This document shows, piece after piece, positions 46,662-58,800 of a stretch of DNA of 64,000 bases. The DNA is from Pyxicephalus adspersus (lineage: Eukaryota > Chordata > Amphibia > Anura > Pyxicephalidae). A program made the position numbers and the translations under genes. Below the pieces are notes generated by a model. That model saw only the letters and a list, made by a program, of their open reading frames with translations, made no database searches and was not told the origin of the DNA. How positions within the stretch are numbered: position 1 is the stretch's first letter; every line of letters starts with the position of its first letter. The DNA lies in the NCBI RefSeq assembly GCF_032062135.1, contig NC_092859.1, positions 129,086,600 to 129,150,599 on the forward strand. Direction: 5' to 3'.

Positions 46662-47449
46662 NNNNNNNNNNNNNNNNNNNNNNNNNNNNNNNNNNNNNNN
46701 NNNNNNNNNNNNNNNNNNNNNNNNNNNNNNNNNNNNNNNNNNNNNNNNNNNNNNNNNNNNNNNNNNNNNNNNNNNNNNNNNNNNNNNNNNNNNNNNNNNN
46801 NNNNNNNNNNNNNNNNNNNNNNNNNNNNNNNNNNNNNNNNNNNNNNNNNNNNNNNNNNNNNNNNNNNNNNNNNNNNNNNNNNNNNNNNNNNNNNNNNNNN
46901 NNNNNNNNNNNNNNNNNNNNNNNNNNNNNNNNNNNNNNNNNNNNNNNNNNNNNNNNNNNNNNNNNNNNNNNNNNNNNNNNNNNNNNNNNNNNNNNNNNNN
47001 NNNNNNNNNNNNNNNNNNNNNNNNNNNNNNNNNNNNNNNNNNNNNNNNNNNNNNNNNNNNNNNNNNNNNNNNNNNNNNNNNNNNNNNNNNNNNNNNNNNN
47101 NNNNNNNNNNNNNNNNNNNNNNNNNNNNNNNNNNNNNNNNNNNNNNNNNNNNNNNNNNNNNNNNNNNNNNNNNNNNNNNNNNNNNNNNNNNNNNNNNNNN
47201 NNNNNNNNNNNNNNNNNNNNNNNNNNNNNNNNNNNNNNNNNNNNNNNNNNNNNNNNNNNNNNNNNNNNNNNNNNNNNNNNNNNNNNNNNNNNNNNNNNNN
47301 NNNNNNNNNNNNNNNNNNNNNNNNNNNNNNNNNNNNNNNNNNNNNNNNNNNNNNNNNNNNNNNNNNNNNNNNNNNNNNNNNNNNNNNNNNNNNNNNNNNN
47401 NNNNNNNNNNNNNNNNNNNNNNNNNNNNNNNNNNNNNNNNNNNNNNNNN
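46662..47449. other. Assembly gap (788 N) between tropomodulin and LYSMD2
   Basis: A run of N in the intergenic region. Because gene order here differs from the arrangement I remember in mammals, this gap is one place where a join could be wrong. Confidence 0.99.
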
Positions 47450-49255
47450 TATGTTTGGTGTCTTCTGGAATCTCCATTGAAATGTATGTAAACATCAAGT
47501 CCCATGAAGCTGGTGAATAACATTGGCTTTGCAGCTAAGCCGTGTCTTTCACAGTTTTGTTGAAGGGTTGGAAAAATTGTTCTCTTTGGGGTGATGGATG
47601 TTGATAAAGACTCAGTAACTGATCGTTGCCTCACTGCTTCTAGAAATGAGAGGTTTTGAGTTGAGTTATATAGCCATAGTACTTATACTACAATGTAATA
47701 AATGGTTAGGGTATGTATTAGATGGATTGATTATATTGGTATGTCTGATATAGTTTTGGTTTTCACTGTCGGTGACTGAGCCTGATCACTTCATAGGTTT
47801 ACATGAAGACGTGTACTGATAACAAGATATACAACAATACAGAGGTATAGCTACAGGGCCCTGATGCAGAATTTTGGATCCCACCCCTCTGCTCCATGTA
47901 AAACAGAGAGCAACCAGAACATAAACCCGAGGAGAGCCCCTACAGGCCCTCTTGATTAGGGGTCTCAGATTGCCATCTCTTCATACCATGTTCCTACACC
48001 ACTGAAAAATATAATAAGACATAATAAAAATATAATAATTATTCAACGTCACTGTAATATATATGAACTTGTAGAATCCAAATGCTTGCATCTCACTAAC
48101 TGATACCTAAACATTTATTTATGATATGTTTACACTACTAATTATTTGCTTGGGGAAAAAAAAAACAGTAAATGTATTTAAAAAATGATTGTGAATGACA
48201 ATGTATGATGCACTAATATGTGGTATCAGTGTTCAGAATCATGGATATCCTACTTCAGCCAGATCAGTGTATGTGAAGGTGCTTCCATTTCATATACTTT
48301 TTCTAATAACTTTATAATGTATGTAATAATTTGATGTAAATGGCATGCTAAAAGCTTTATGAAATAATGCATAGAATGCTTGCAGACCCACACATCTCTA
48401 CAGAAGCCTGTGGTTCCTTCTGTTACATTAAAAGCAACATTTACCAGAAAGTAATGCAGCTTGCTGGTTAGAAGAACCTGAGATTCAGTGAGAGTAAAAT
48501 AAAGGCTCTCTATATCTCCATCATTTCTAGTGTAAAAGTGTTCAAGGTGCATATCTTCCAGCCCATTGTAACATCATGGGGTAGAGTATGCCAAACTATA
48601 CATACAACCAGTTAGCATTTATGTTCAACTGTTGTAGCCTTATTTACCCGATGTGTTTCGCCAGTTTAGGCTTGGAGATTTAGGCATAGGTGGTGGAGTC
48701 TTTCAGGCCACCGCACATACTGCACCCCTATTTGGTAACATATTGTGCAGCAGAAATTAGCAAAATACACAACAACCACCAAAGTGCACTACATGCAAAA
48801 CAAAACTGTACTTTAAATAAAGTGGTCTTTATCATATATTTCAGAAGATGTAAAGTTCTGTTATATGTAAGTATAAAAAATATTGTACTAACATCTGTTC
48901 TCTTTTGAGCCCTGTAAGTAATTTTATTAATTATTTTAGTGCATACATGATGATTATTTTGCTGAAATTGGGCATTTTCAGTATATTTCTTATGAAAGCT
49001 GCCTGTGAATGCTGGAAAATAGTTGACATACATATTGTGTCTTTGCATCTCAGGAACGCACCAAATATAAATGATACTTATGTTCATTGAACTCTTCCTC
49101 TGAACACTGTCTGGCTGAGTATTGTATCAACCATTGCTACCTGCTTTGTAATGTGTAAACATTGATGTCAAATTAACTTGTGTATCAATAGAAAATATAA
49201 AATGACTGCTTCCTTTTATGTTTCATTTGTATAAAAAATAAGCACTCAATTTTTA

Positions 49256-49261
49256 AATAAA
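49256..49261 (+). promoter_or_regulatory. Candidate polyadenylation signal (distal)
   Basis: AATAAA in an AT-rich, repeat-poor stretch (about 48,750-49,290), followed by a T-rich segment. It could end a long tropomodulin 3' UTR of about 6.6 kb, which would span the 46,662-47,449 gap. This is an inference only. Confidence 0.25.
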
Positions 49262-49931
49262 AATGTTTTTAACATTCTGCTGTAATCTATCAAACTAAAA
49301 GGCACTGTATAAAAATCGGAAACTTTTTAAGATATACAGGGTATCTTGCATGTTACAAAGGTAACATAGAAGATCTATCATAAATATGTTAAAGATTAGG
49401 TAATCCGCTTATATTTGGCCTTACTAAAGCAGAAATAAAGCTTGCAGCACTCACCTGTCCACACTCCCCTGTAAGGGATCGCAGCTATCTTTGGCCATCT
49501 TGATTGGCTGAAGTGACGTTACCCCCGCACAAGCACAGGCCCATAGTTTATTTTTTATTTTCTGAGTACCAGAGACACAAAAGGAAGTTAGTAGTAGAGA
49601 GGAAAATCCCAACAGGCAACAGGTACCTCCATTGCAGGATTCCTTTGTATCTCTTGGTCAGAAGCCAATACTTGCCCTTACTTCCACTGTAGATGACAGT
49701 GGTCACCAGGACAAATACAGGATTGAAGCTTCTCATTGTGGATACAGACTGAAAGAGAATAGAATTTAGTGATAGAATATCACTTGCAACATTATTTGTG
49801 ACCTACAGGAAGAGATTCTAGACCATTGCATTCAATGTAATGAATTGACTGATCTCTAAATTTCATATGAAGAGCTCAGATTTACAGTAGTAATAAGAAT
49901 GGTCATGGCAAATGTAATTTTAAGCGCAAGC

Positions 49932-50065
49932 TACACACACACACACACACACACACGTATAAATATACACACACATGCTGCGGTATGTGTATATATATAT
50001 ATATATATATACATACACACACACACACACACATACATACTGGTATGTATATATACACACACATG
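49932..50065. repeat. Compound (AC)n / (TA)n microsatellite
   Basis: Alternating ACACAC and TATATA blocks, with two copies of ACACACACATGCTGC at about 49,968 and 50,056. All purine-pyrimidine alternation. Confidence 0.95.
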
Positions 50066-51450
50066 CTGCAGTGAAACAACTGTGATTACACCAGCTTTCA
50101 TTTTCTAAAATTTCATTATAATTACCTGTTCTTAATGCCAGTAGATGCATTATTTTTTTAACGGTTACAAAACCCATCGATATAAAAGTGTCCTCGAAAA
50201 AATACTCATTTACCTGCTTCTGCTTCTGTGTGTCCTACCTTCCTTCAGTTCTAGCAATGCAGCATCTTCCTGTACCTTTGTCACTTATCAGATTCCTGCG
50301 TCCTGCACTGCACTCCATTCTGAGAAATGACATTTATTGCCTATCTTTTTGCAATTGTTGGAAAAATGAATACCGGTTTACATGAAAAATATATAAAAAC
50401 CTACAATGGTCCTTCTAGTGGGATAATAAATCAAAATTTCTAGTGGAGCTCTGTGTATACTGGACTAAAACAGTTTAAATTGCAAAAAAACTGCATTTAT
50501 TACATTCAGTGGCTCCTTTTGTATAGGCGGGGTGTATATTTTTTTGCAATAAACAATAGTATAAAAGAATTATTTGACAATAACATGTCTACAGTTAGCC
50601 ACAGGAGGGCAGAAGCACATTTTGTTACACAATATCTTGCATTCTGCAGTTTAATTTTTAAGCAATGCCAAACCAGTCTATTAGGAAACAAATTCTCCAT
50701 AAAATGTCCATGTTATGCATACATACTTGGTAACTGCCCATTTTCGAAGTGATAATATTAGACATGACATTATTGCTAAATTCATCCAGATTGGAAACAA
50801 TCCTGTGTCTGAATGTACCAACAGATCTCCAAATACATTCCTACTCCCCTGATTCTCGGAGCTACAGAATTCAACTTTGTTAGATTTGCCTTTTATTAGA
50901 AGCTATTATTTTTTTCCAAAATTAGGCAGGAGAAGGGATGTCTGATGTTTTCCTTCTCCCTCTTTCATAGCCACAATCCTTTTCACTTTCCAGTTCTATT
51001 CTGTGTTAATGGGAAGAGAGATCCTTTAGATGTCAGATCACACCAGTATGTCCAACATCTCTCGATGACTTAGATACAGAAGTGGCATTACACGTATTTA
51101 TTAGTATAATACACAAACTGTATTGCCCAGTTTAATCAACTTACAGAACAACTGCTCAAAAATGTGGGGTAAAGGATGTCATTGTTTAGGAGCCCAAAGT
51201 TGCTAAGCCAACAACCAAATCTCTGCTGTCCTGCTCCCTTACCGTATAAGTGTGATTATGTATGCTGCATTGCGGGCCTTGATTACCATTCTAGTGGCAA
51301 GTTACGCTTATTGTTAGCAGAATCTTAGCTCTAGGAGTTGACGTTGAAGACATGATCCCTACGTCATATACCATAAAATATTATATAGGTTGGGAGAAAG
51401 GAGAAGAGAAGTTCAGTGTGACCTGATGGGAGATACACTGTTGTCAGTCT

Positions 51451-51856
51451 AAAGCTACGTACACACTTCCAATTATTATCGTTGGTAAACGAACGACGAA
51501 CGATCCTGCACGATATCTGCAAACGATCGTATAGCACCGATCCTGTACATACACACGATAGATGCGATCGTTTGAATGATACAGGAAGTGACGTGCACCA
51601 CAGGAAGTGAGCGAACGTTCGTTCACCGCGCATGCTCAGACCATGGACGATCAATGAACGACCGTACACACGATAGATGGTCAACGATCGTCGTCCAATC
51701 CGATCCACCGGTCCGGTCGTTCATTTCCAACGACTATCCTCGTTCGTCGGCGTTGTTGGTTACTTTTTTTACGAACGATTTTTGCCCAATCGATCGTTCG
51801 TCGTTCGTTCGTCGTTCATTTCCAACGATAAAAATTGGAAGTGTGTACGCAGCTTT
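51451..51856. mobile_element. CpG-rich palindromic element with GTACACACTTCC ends
   Basis: AAAGCTACGTACACACTTCC on the left is inverted as GTGTGTACGCAGCTTT on the right, and the inverted repeat extends about 50 bp inward. The interior is rich in CGATCG, AACGAACGACGAACG and other CpG words, in strong contrast to the AT-rich flanks. No open frame of interest. Non-autonomous DNA transposon, class not assigned. Confidence 0.8.
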
Positions 51857-54800
51857 GCACAGTGCAGATATACAGCAAGAGGCAGCAGACGGATGTGGCC
51901 TCAGTGTACAGTTCAATCACAGGCCTTGACAAATCCTGACTGCTGTATAGTAAGGGATTCCATATCCCAAGACTAGCTGAGGAGAAGTACAAATCATTTG
52001 GCACATTACACAGTATATAATATATAATATATAACAATATAAAATATTCATTGTATGCCACACAATATATGCTGTAGTTCAGTGTTGAACTCTTCCCAGA
52101 TTTTAGCTTTAATTAAATGTATAATTATTTTTTTAGCAACATAGAAAATATCAATATCAGCATGCTGACCTCAAATTTCTAGAGCTAAGTGCCTATCTAT
52201 CAGAAGCCCAATCTGTTAGGTAAGGGTGTTTGATGTCATATTTATGCAATGATGATTGTCTAAACAAAATGTGAGAAACAGATAAAATATTAGTATATCA
52301 TGATTATAAATAATGCAGTCAAACAGCAGTGTTTCTGGTGTGTTCAGTCCATAGAGGTGAGTAAATATTCCTAATTAGTGATGTCTGAATCTGAACATGG
52401 ACAATATTTCTTTTTTTTGCGTGAATAATTGCATGTTGATGTCTGATCTCTGGAGAATTTCAATATTCGTGGATGTGAGTAATTTATACATGATATGTAT
52501 TCAGTGCAGATTGGGCAATTTATACATGCCTATATTCTGGTGAATAAAAAGAACTCCATTTTCTGGTTAACTTGTTTGAACTGTATTTACTAATCATTAT
52601 TTAATTATTTTATTATTAAATAATTCAATATTCCCACTCTGAGAAGTAAGTAGTACATTTTCTTCTCATTTGCTTCCCTGCAATACTGAATCTTTCTGGC
52701 ATTTTGTGTTTCTGCAATGCTTGTACAGCAGTTTACCACATTTCATCTGCTAGTACAACGGAAACCATTGTTCTTTTATAACATTCTAGAATCCAAACTG
52801 TGACATTCTTGTACTAACCGAAACCTGCAAAACCCTGCAAAACCCTGCATACTCCATGCAAAAGTCTGACTCCAGAAAGTCTCCCAGCAATGTTTATCTG
52901 TTTGAATGAACCGATAGGTTATTGGTATAGATCTGTAGAGATAAAAACTGAGAATTACACTTCATGTGGAGGGTCAGGGGTTGTTACTGGACAATTTTCT
53001 GATTATATTTTTCCTTCATTTCAAATAAAGCAGATCACTGAGCTGTTCATAAACAGCTGCTACATATGTCTTCCAGTGAAGGTAAGAACACCTAATAGTA
53101 TGTGACAGGCTAACAAAGACAAGAGTACCTGTCATCTCCACTGCTTCTTCACTTTATTAGTCTTCAAAGCAGGAAATCCAGCTTGGCAGGTGACCAGAGT
53201 ATTCGGCTGAACAAATACCATTGTCTGGAAAACAATACTGTTCTTGTGGTCCAGAAGAAACCTTTGAAATAAAGAACTAATAATATCAGAAATAAGGTGG
53301 AAGCGAAATAAAACAGTGTCGAAAGGTAAAGCCTTAAGATACAGTGTAACTGTAGGGATTGATCATACATATGTTGTTGGCCATTATAATAAAAATCTAT
53401 TTTTCCTCTTTTCTGATATTTCCGATATCCAGGCAAATATGAAAAATTGCATAATAAAAGTGTTTCTTCTCCATGTCTTATCACCTCCTTCTAAAAACAT
53501 CAATGAATAGCCCAAGCTGAAATGTAAAAACGAGATAAAGCCTCCATTTTCAAGTTGCATAAAGGTAACTATAGGGAGCCAGAATGCTTCCCTCACCTAA
53601 CAGTCCATTTCTACAGCTGACTGCCCACCCCTCCACACTACTGCCATTAAGAAGGCTGGAGCTCCCGCAGCATTGTTTTAGATTGGAGTACTGTGCAAGG
53701 GCATTGTTGGACTGCTGGAGACCCAAGGCAATATATTCTGTGTAAAGACAGCATGCTGCCAAACCAGGGTAGTTTCCTGCAGATAAATACACACACACTG
53801 CAAAAAAAGCAATAATAAATACCATTTTAGCATATTCTTGTTATGTAACCTCACTGCATGAAAAGGATGTTAAAGTGAAAATCAAACCTTTACCCTTAAT
53901 AACTGTGATCAGGCAGACAGATGATGTCCCAATAAAATAACTTTACCGGCCTGATTGCAATTTTTTAATTACAATAATTTGTCCCCGTTCAGTTGTGGTC
54001 GCTGGTACCTTCTTTCTTCTTCTCTTCATGGTTCCAGTCTTCGGCCATCTTGATTGGCAAGGCCAGAAAGAGGTAACCCTGCGTGCAAGTTTTCCTGAAA
54101 TAAGACAGCGATCAGGCATCACCTATCCCTTCTCCAATAATGAACCTGCCTGCTCATAGAATTTTTTGTTTTAATTTTTTAATTTCAAAGAAGGACCAAT
54201 AGATCTTATAAAAGGGAAAAGTTTATTTACAGATTAGGATATACATACAATTATTTACAGGAAAAAGGGAAGATGGTATATAGAAAAGAGATGGGAGAAG
54301 GAAGGGGTCTAGCTCTATATCTAGCACATGGTCATTCCCACTCACACAACCATACAAGCCAGGCTTTTCTCTCCTTGAACCAATCCCATCTGCAAGTCCA
54401 GAGCAAATCATATTGTTGATCCTTCCTTGGTGAACTCTTGTTTTACCTTCCTGGCAGTAATCCTGAGTGTGGCTCAGGGTGGTTTTTCCATACCAAAAGC
54501 AGTAACCCCATGCCACACTCAGGGGTTGGGCAAGGCGGCCGGGCATTGCCAGGCTACACAGATACCGGCAGGCAAATACCGCCAGGTGGTCAAACTGGCC
54601 AGTGTGTTAATGATCCTCTCATAGAAGATCAATCATTGTCTCTGCTCAGCAATCCTTTGATGGTTGTTTTAAGGTCTGAATCTGTCTGCACAGATAATGA
54701 GGTTTATAGTTTGCTTTCAAGGAGGCAGAATCATCCTTACATACAAGTCATATTCATATCAATTTTAGTTCTAACAGATTTGCAGAGGGACTTTAGGAAG

Positions 54801-55914
54801 AAGCTTCTTTGTTGTACAATCACAGTGTGTGGGTGTTTGTTATCAAAGTATAGGATAAGTTCTCTGAGTCAATCCCAAAAATAAATTTTAGTAGGGGTTC
54901 CTTCCTCAAATCCTTTATCTGAGCCTCCCACACAGTTTAAGCTCTCCATCTAAGCATCACATATTCAATATCTAGCAAGGAATGTAGAACCACAATATAT
55001 TTTCATTACACCGAGATGACAAAGGGCTTGTCAAGTTATCGGAGCAATACACCGAACATGACTCATCCCAAGTAGGCCGTGTTGTCTCGGCAACTGCTCC
55101 AGTGACGTCACCCGTTTCTATTATCTACGCTGCATCTCTATTTCTTCCCATTCATAGGCTTCCCATATAGTGAAGCGTGTTCTTTTGTTGTAAGCACGCA
55201 GGTTTCCAACTACTCCTATAATAGGATTCTTCGGAATAATTATATTTGTATTTTCAGTTGCAGACTGAATGGAATTTATGGAAATCGTGTTATCAATAAA
55301 AGTAATACAAATGTAAGTAAATGCTTAGAATGGTATTGTTTTTTAACAAAATAAAAAATCAATAAAACCTTTGCCTTTTACAAACAATATTTATTTTGGG
55401 GGATAACTCTACAGATTATAATGCAGTCAGATTTATATGAACAGAGGTGACACATTGATACATTGCTCATCATAGGCAAACCCCTACAGGCGATGCTCAG
55501 ACAGGCGGGTGAAATAAACAGTGCACCGCTTTGTAATCATCAGACCACCCCAAGACCCCTGAATAACACTGAAATCAATGAGGGGTTCATAACTATTTTT
55601 GCTATTGTTTAGCAGCAATGCGGTTGCAGTCACTGTTTTGTGGTTGAACTTGTAGTTCTTCAACACTTCCATGGAAAAACTTTGCAGATGCGTGTTAAGA
55701 GTTCATTTTTTTATTTTCAATGTTCTTATTAAGAATTTCAAGTATAACAAACCAACAGAAGAAGAAAAGCAAAAACAAACATGAATGACAGAAATACCAA
55801 TACAAATATGCGATACCTGAACATGAACATTTACAACCAATGTAACAATCTAGGAATACAGCTGCCCAGCCAGGAAAAGGAGAGAAGAAACTGGGGAAAA
55901 AAAGGAGAACAGTA

Positions 55915-56196
55915 AAGACAGTAGATAGGGAAAGACAGCTGCTGCTCCGTCGTTCTCCTCCTTCCCACGCCATAAAGCAGAACAATATTGTATGTAGAGC
56001 GCTCATTCATGCATCTTTCAGTCTTTTGTTGTTAGAAAGGATTGTGAAAGATCCTTTGCATTGACAAGTATTGAACGTGTGTACCCAGCCTAAGACGGTA
56101 GATGGAGAGCACTTTACACACGCAAGATTCTTATCTGATATCAGCCCTGAGCCCATTATAGGACGAGTACCATTGCATGTGTGTACCCAGCCTTAG
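55915..56196. mobile_element. Related GTGTACCCAGCC-ended element pair
   Basis: TTGAACGTGTGTACCCAGCC at about 56,072 and CATGTGTGTACCCAGCCTTA at about 56,176 are two copies of the same end in direct orientation. The left part (GCTGCTGCTCCGTCGTTCTCC, GAAAGATCCTTTGC) belongs to the same group as 41,529-41,705. Confidence 0.5.
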
Positions 56197-56583
56197 TCTG
56201 ATGAAACGCAGGAAACGTTTTGTAAAATGCAGGATTGTCTGTTTAATTTCACATTGATACCTTCCATGGGTAGTGTAGTTGTAGGGATTCTAGCTGCCAC
56301 AATTTATATATATACACCAGGTGTTTTATCCTCATACATGGGTCATAGTACCTGCTTGGTTTCAGCCCTGGAAGCCGAGGGGGAAAGCCGAGGGGGTTTA
56401 GTGTTTAGCAATCCCCACAGAGAGTTGGAGTAGTAGTTGGATCCCACTAAATCTGTGTTGCCAAGCGGTTATTAATCAGTTGAAAGGCATTTTAGAAGGA
56501 CAAATAACATATTCCCATACACCAACATTTCCTGGGCAAGACACGCACAACACTTGAAAATCGCTTCAACAGCTTTTTTTAAA

Positions 56584-56786
56584 TATGTTTTTATTCTTTA
56601 TTAATATTCTCATGTGATCATCAGTTGGCAGCTCACATTGCATATTGGTTGCGCTGCTTATTTCCCAAATGTACCAAGGACAGTTTCTGGGGAAACCAAT
56701 TAACCTAAGTGCATGTTTCAGAGGAAGAAACCAGAGTGTCCAGAGGAAACCCATGCAAATGTGGGAAGAAGATGTAAACTCCATGC
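56584..56786 (-). mobile_element. tRNA-derived SINE fragment, reverse
   Basis: GGAAACCAATTAACCTAAGT, GAGGAAACCCATGCAAATG and AAACTCCATGCAG are the middle part of the same SINE; the head is missing. Confidence 0.7.
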
Positions 56787-57539
56787 AGCAACTTTGAATC
56801 TTTAGGAAGGTCAGGAAATAGCTTTAGGAATCAGAAATGTTTTCTAAGTGCTTGGCAGTGGGTACAGTTGGATTTTACAGAGATCACACAGCAATCTGAT
56901 CGTCCACTTGTTTAAAAAAAGTTAATCTTTACATAGATATCAATATTTATTTCCTATGTCTGCTCCACAACACCTCACATGTGACTGGGCATGAAATAAA
57001 ATATTAACTACTACACTAAGTGGTTTTATTTTGTGTTCCCATCAATTTACACGTGGTAATACATGACACAAGTATAAGGAGGATCTCCACCAAAGAAATG
57101 GGGGAATACATTCAGAGTGATCACATCAGGCACATACAAAGTATGAGGAACATCTCCTCTCGCTTTCTTTTTTTACTATAAAAGTTTGTGTTCCTGTTCA
57201 GGGTTCTTTTGTGTTTGGAGATTTAATAGAATAAGACCAGGGGTGTAGTGGGGTGGGCAAACTGTGCCATCACTTTTTTCAGGACCCCTGTATAGGCCTT
57301 TTCTGTGCGTTATTATGTTTTACCTGAAAAGAAATTATTTTGTTTGGGAGTTGGCTACGATTCTTGAAAAGCTTTGTACAAAACATATTATTACATTAGG
57401 ATTGAGGATTAAAAACATTGTTTCCCCAGTAAACTGGCAATGCTAAATCCACACAGGGTGGCAATATATTCTGTTGGGTCATGAGTTATTATTATTTCTC
57501 TCGATACATGATGGGAAAGTCATTGGAGAGATTCTGTGA

Positions 57540-58071
57540 CTTATAAATGTGTATGGAGAAGCTGGGCACAATAGTACAATGTGCAGGAGATGAATGGGTG
57601 ACAGGCAGGACATTGGGGATGCATAATGTTTAGAAGGCAGAACAATGGATGGGAAGTGATGGGAAAGAGTAAGAAAAGCTGAGGGGAGCAGCAGAGAGGA
57701 CAAAGTGGTGAAGAATTAGGAAGGATGATGAGGAATGACAGAGGGAGAAGAAAGCAGAACAATGGTTGGGTGCAGCATTATGAGAAGGAAAGATGAGGGA
57801 TGAGAGGCAGGACAAGAAAAGGCCAATGGTGGGGTGCAGTATAGGTAGCAGGCAGGATGATGGAGGTATGCAGCAAGACGATGGAACTGTCTGCACAAAA
57901 TAAGAAGAGAGTAAAAAGTGGAGGGGAGAAGAAGGACAAGAAAATGGATGTAGATATACCATGCATGCAGGACAAGGCGAAAGGACATAAAGGCAGAACT
58001 ATGGTGGAGGCGTGTGGCAGGACAGACAGGCAGGCAGGGTAACACAGGTGTGCAGTATGGAAGGCATAATG
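57540..58071. repeat. Degenerate purine-rich extension of the minisatellite
   Basis: The + strand is strongly purine-biased and contains recurring pieces such as GGCAGGA, CAATGGTGGGGTGCAGTAT and GATGAGGAATGA at irregular spacing. These look like decayed or ancestral units of the adjoining 30-bp array. The derived reading frames (Ser/Pro/Leu-rich on the minus strand) are not genes. Confidence 0.55.
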
Positions 58072-58800
58072 ATTTCGCAGGGCAGTACAGCATGCACAGT
58101 GATGCAGAAGAGCAGTATGGCAAGCATAGTGATGTGGCAGTGCACTGTGGCAGGTAAAGCTATGTGGCAGTACAGTATGGCATGCACAGTAATGTAGTGG
58201 GTGCAGTATGGCAGGTATAGTGATTTTGAAGTTCAGTACGGCAGGATATACTGATGTATACAGTGCTGTATGCCAGGCATTGTGATGCAGAAGCACAGTA
58301 CGGCATGCACAGTGATGTAGCGGAGCTGTACAGCATGCACAGTGATGTAGCAGTGCAGTACAGCATGCACAGTGATGTAGCAGTGCAGTACGGCAGGCAC
58401 AGTGATGTAGCGGATCTTTACGGCAGCCATAGTGATGTAGCAGTACAGTACGGCATGCATAGTCATGTAGCAGTACAGTACGGCATGCACATTGATGTAG
58501 TGGAGCTGTACGGCATGCATAGTGATGTAGCAGTACAGTACGGCATGCACAGTGATGTAGCGGAGCTGTACGGCATGCACAGTGATGTAGTAGTGCAGTA
58601 CAGCAGGCACAATGATGTAGCAGTGCAGTACAGCAGGCACAATGATGTAGCGGATCTGTACGGCATGCACTGTGATGTAGTGGAGCAGTACGGCATGCAC
58701 AGTGATGTAGCAGTGCAATACGGCATGCACAGTGATGTAGCGGAGCTTTACGGCATGCACAGTGATGTAGCGGAGCTATACGGCAACAGTGATGTAGCAG
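58072..58800. repeat. 30-bp minisatellite, about 24 copies
   Basis: Unit of the type CAGTACGGCATGCACAGTGA followed by TGTAGCAGTG, repeating every 30 bp. Two main variants differ in the middle (GCAGTGCAGTAC versus GCGGAGCTGTAC). Copies are most uniform between about 58,300 and 58,790 and become ragged toward the left. Because 30 is a multiple of three, the array stays open in several frames on both strands, with a ten-residue period such as MHSDVAVQYG on +. It ends about 150 bp before the LYSMD2 start codon. Confidence 0.95.

Larger units (their letters stand above)
47450..57539. other. Intergenic region between tropomodulin and LYSMD2
   Basis: No coding exon recognised. Apart from the elements listed (compound microsatellite, CpG palindromic element, the 55,915 pair, the SINE at 56,584 and weak YY1-repeat relatives at 49,436 and 53,990), most of it (47,450-49,250, 50,070-51,450, 51,860-53,980, 54,620-55,680 and 56,800-57,540) is AT-rich with nothing I can identify. 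Around 55,700-55,860 there is a minus-strand stretch resembling a retrotransposon 3' tail, at low confidence. Confidence 0.5.

Noticed and set aside
46630..47634. Minus-strand open frames of 334 and 279 codons
   Set aside because: They are almost entirely runs of N in an assembly gap; only short flanks are real sequence.
57239..57292. Another miniature hAT (CAGGGGTGTAG ... GACCCCTG)
   Set aside because: The ends look suitable, but the 8-bp flanks (AATAAGAC and TATAGGCC) do not match.
57630..58296. Ser/Leu/Pro-rich minus-strand frames of 110-172 codons as genes
   Set aside because: They follow the purine-biased minisatellite and its period; no domain or splice structure was seen.
58072..58800. 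CRISPR array
   Set aside because: The 30-bp units are contiguous, with no unique spacers between them, and the context is vertebrate. It is a minisatellite.
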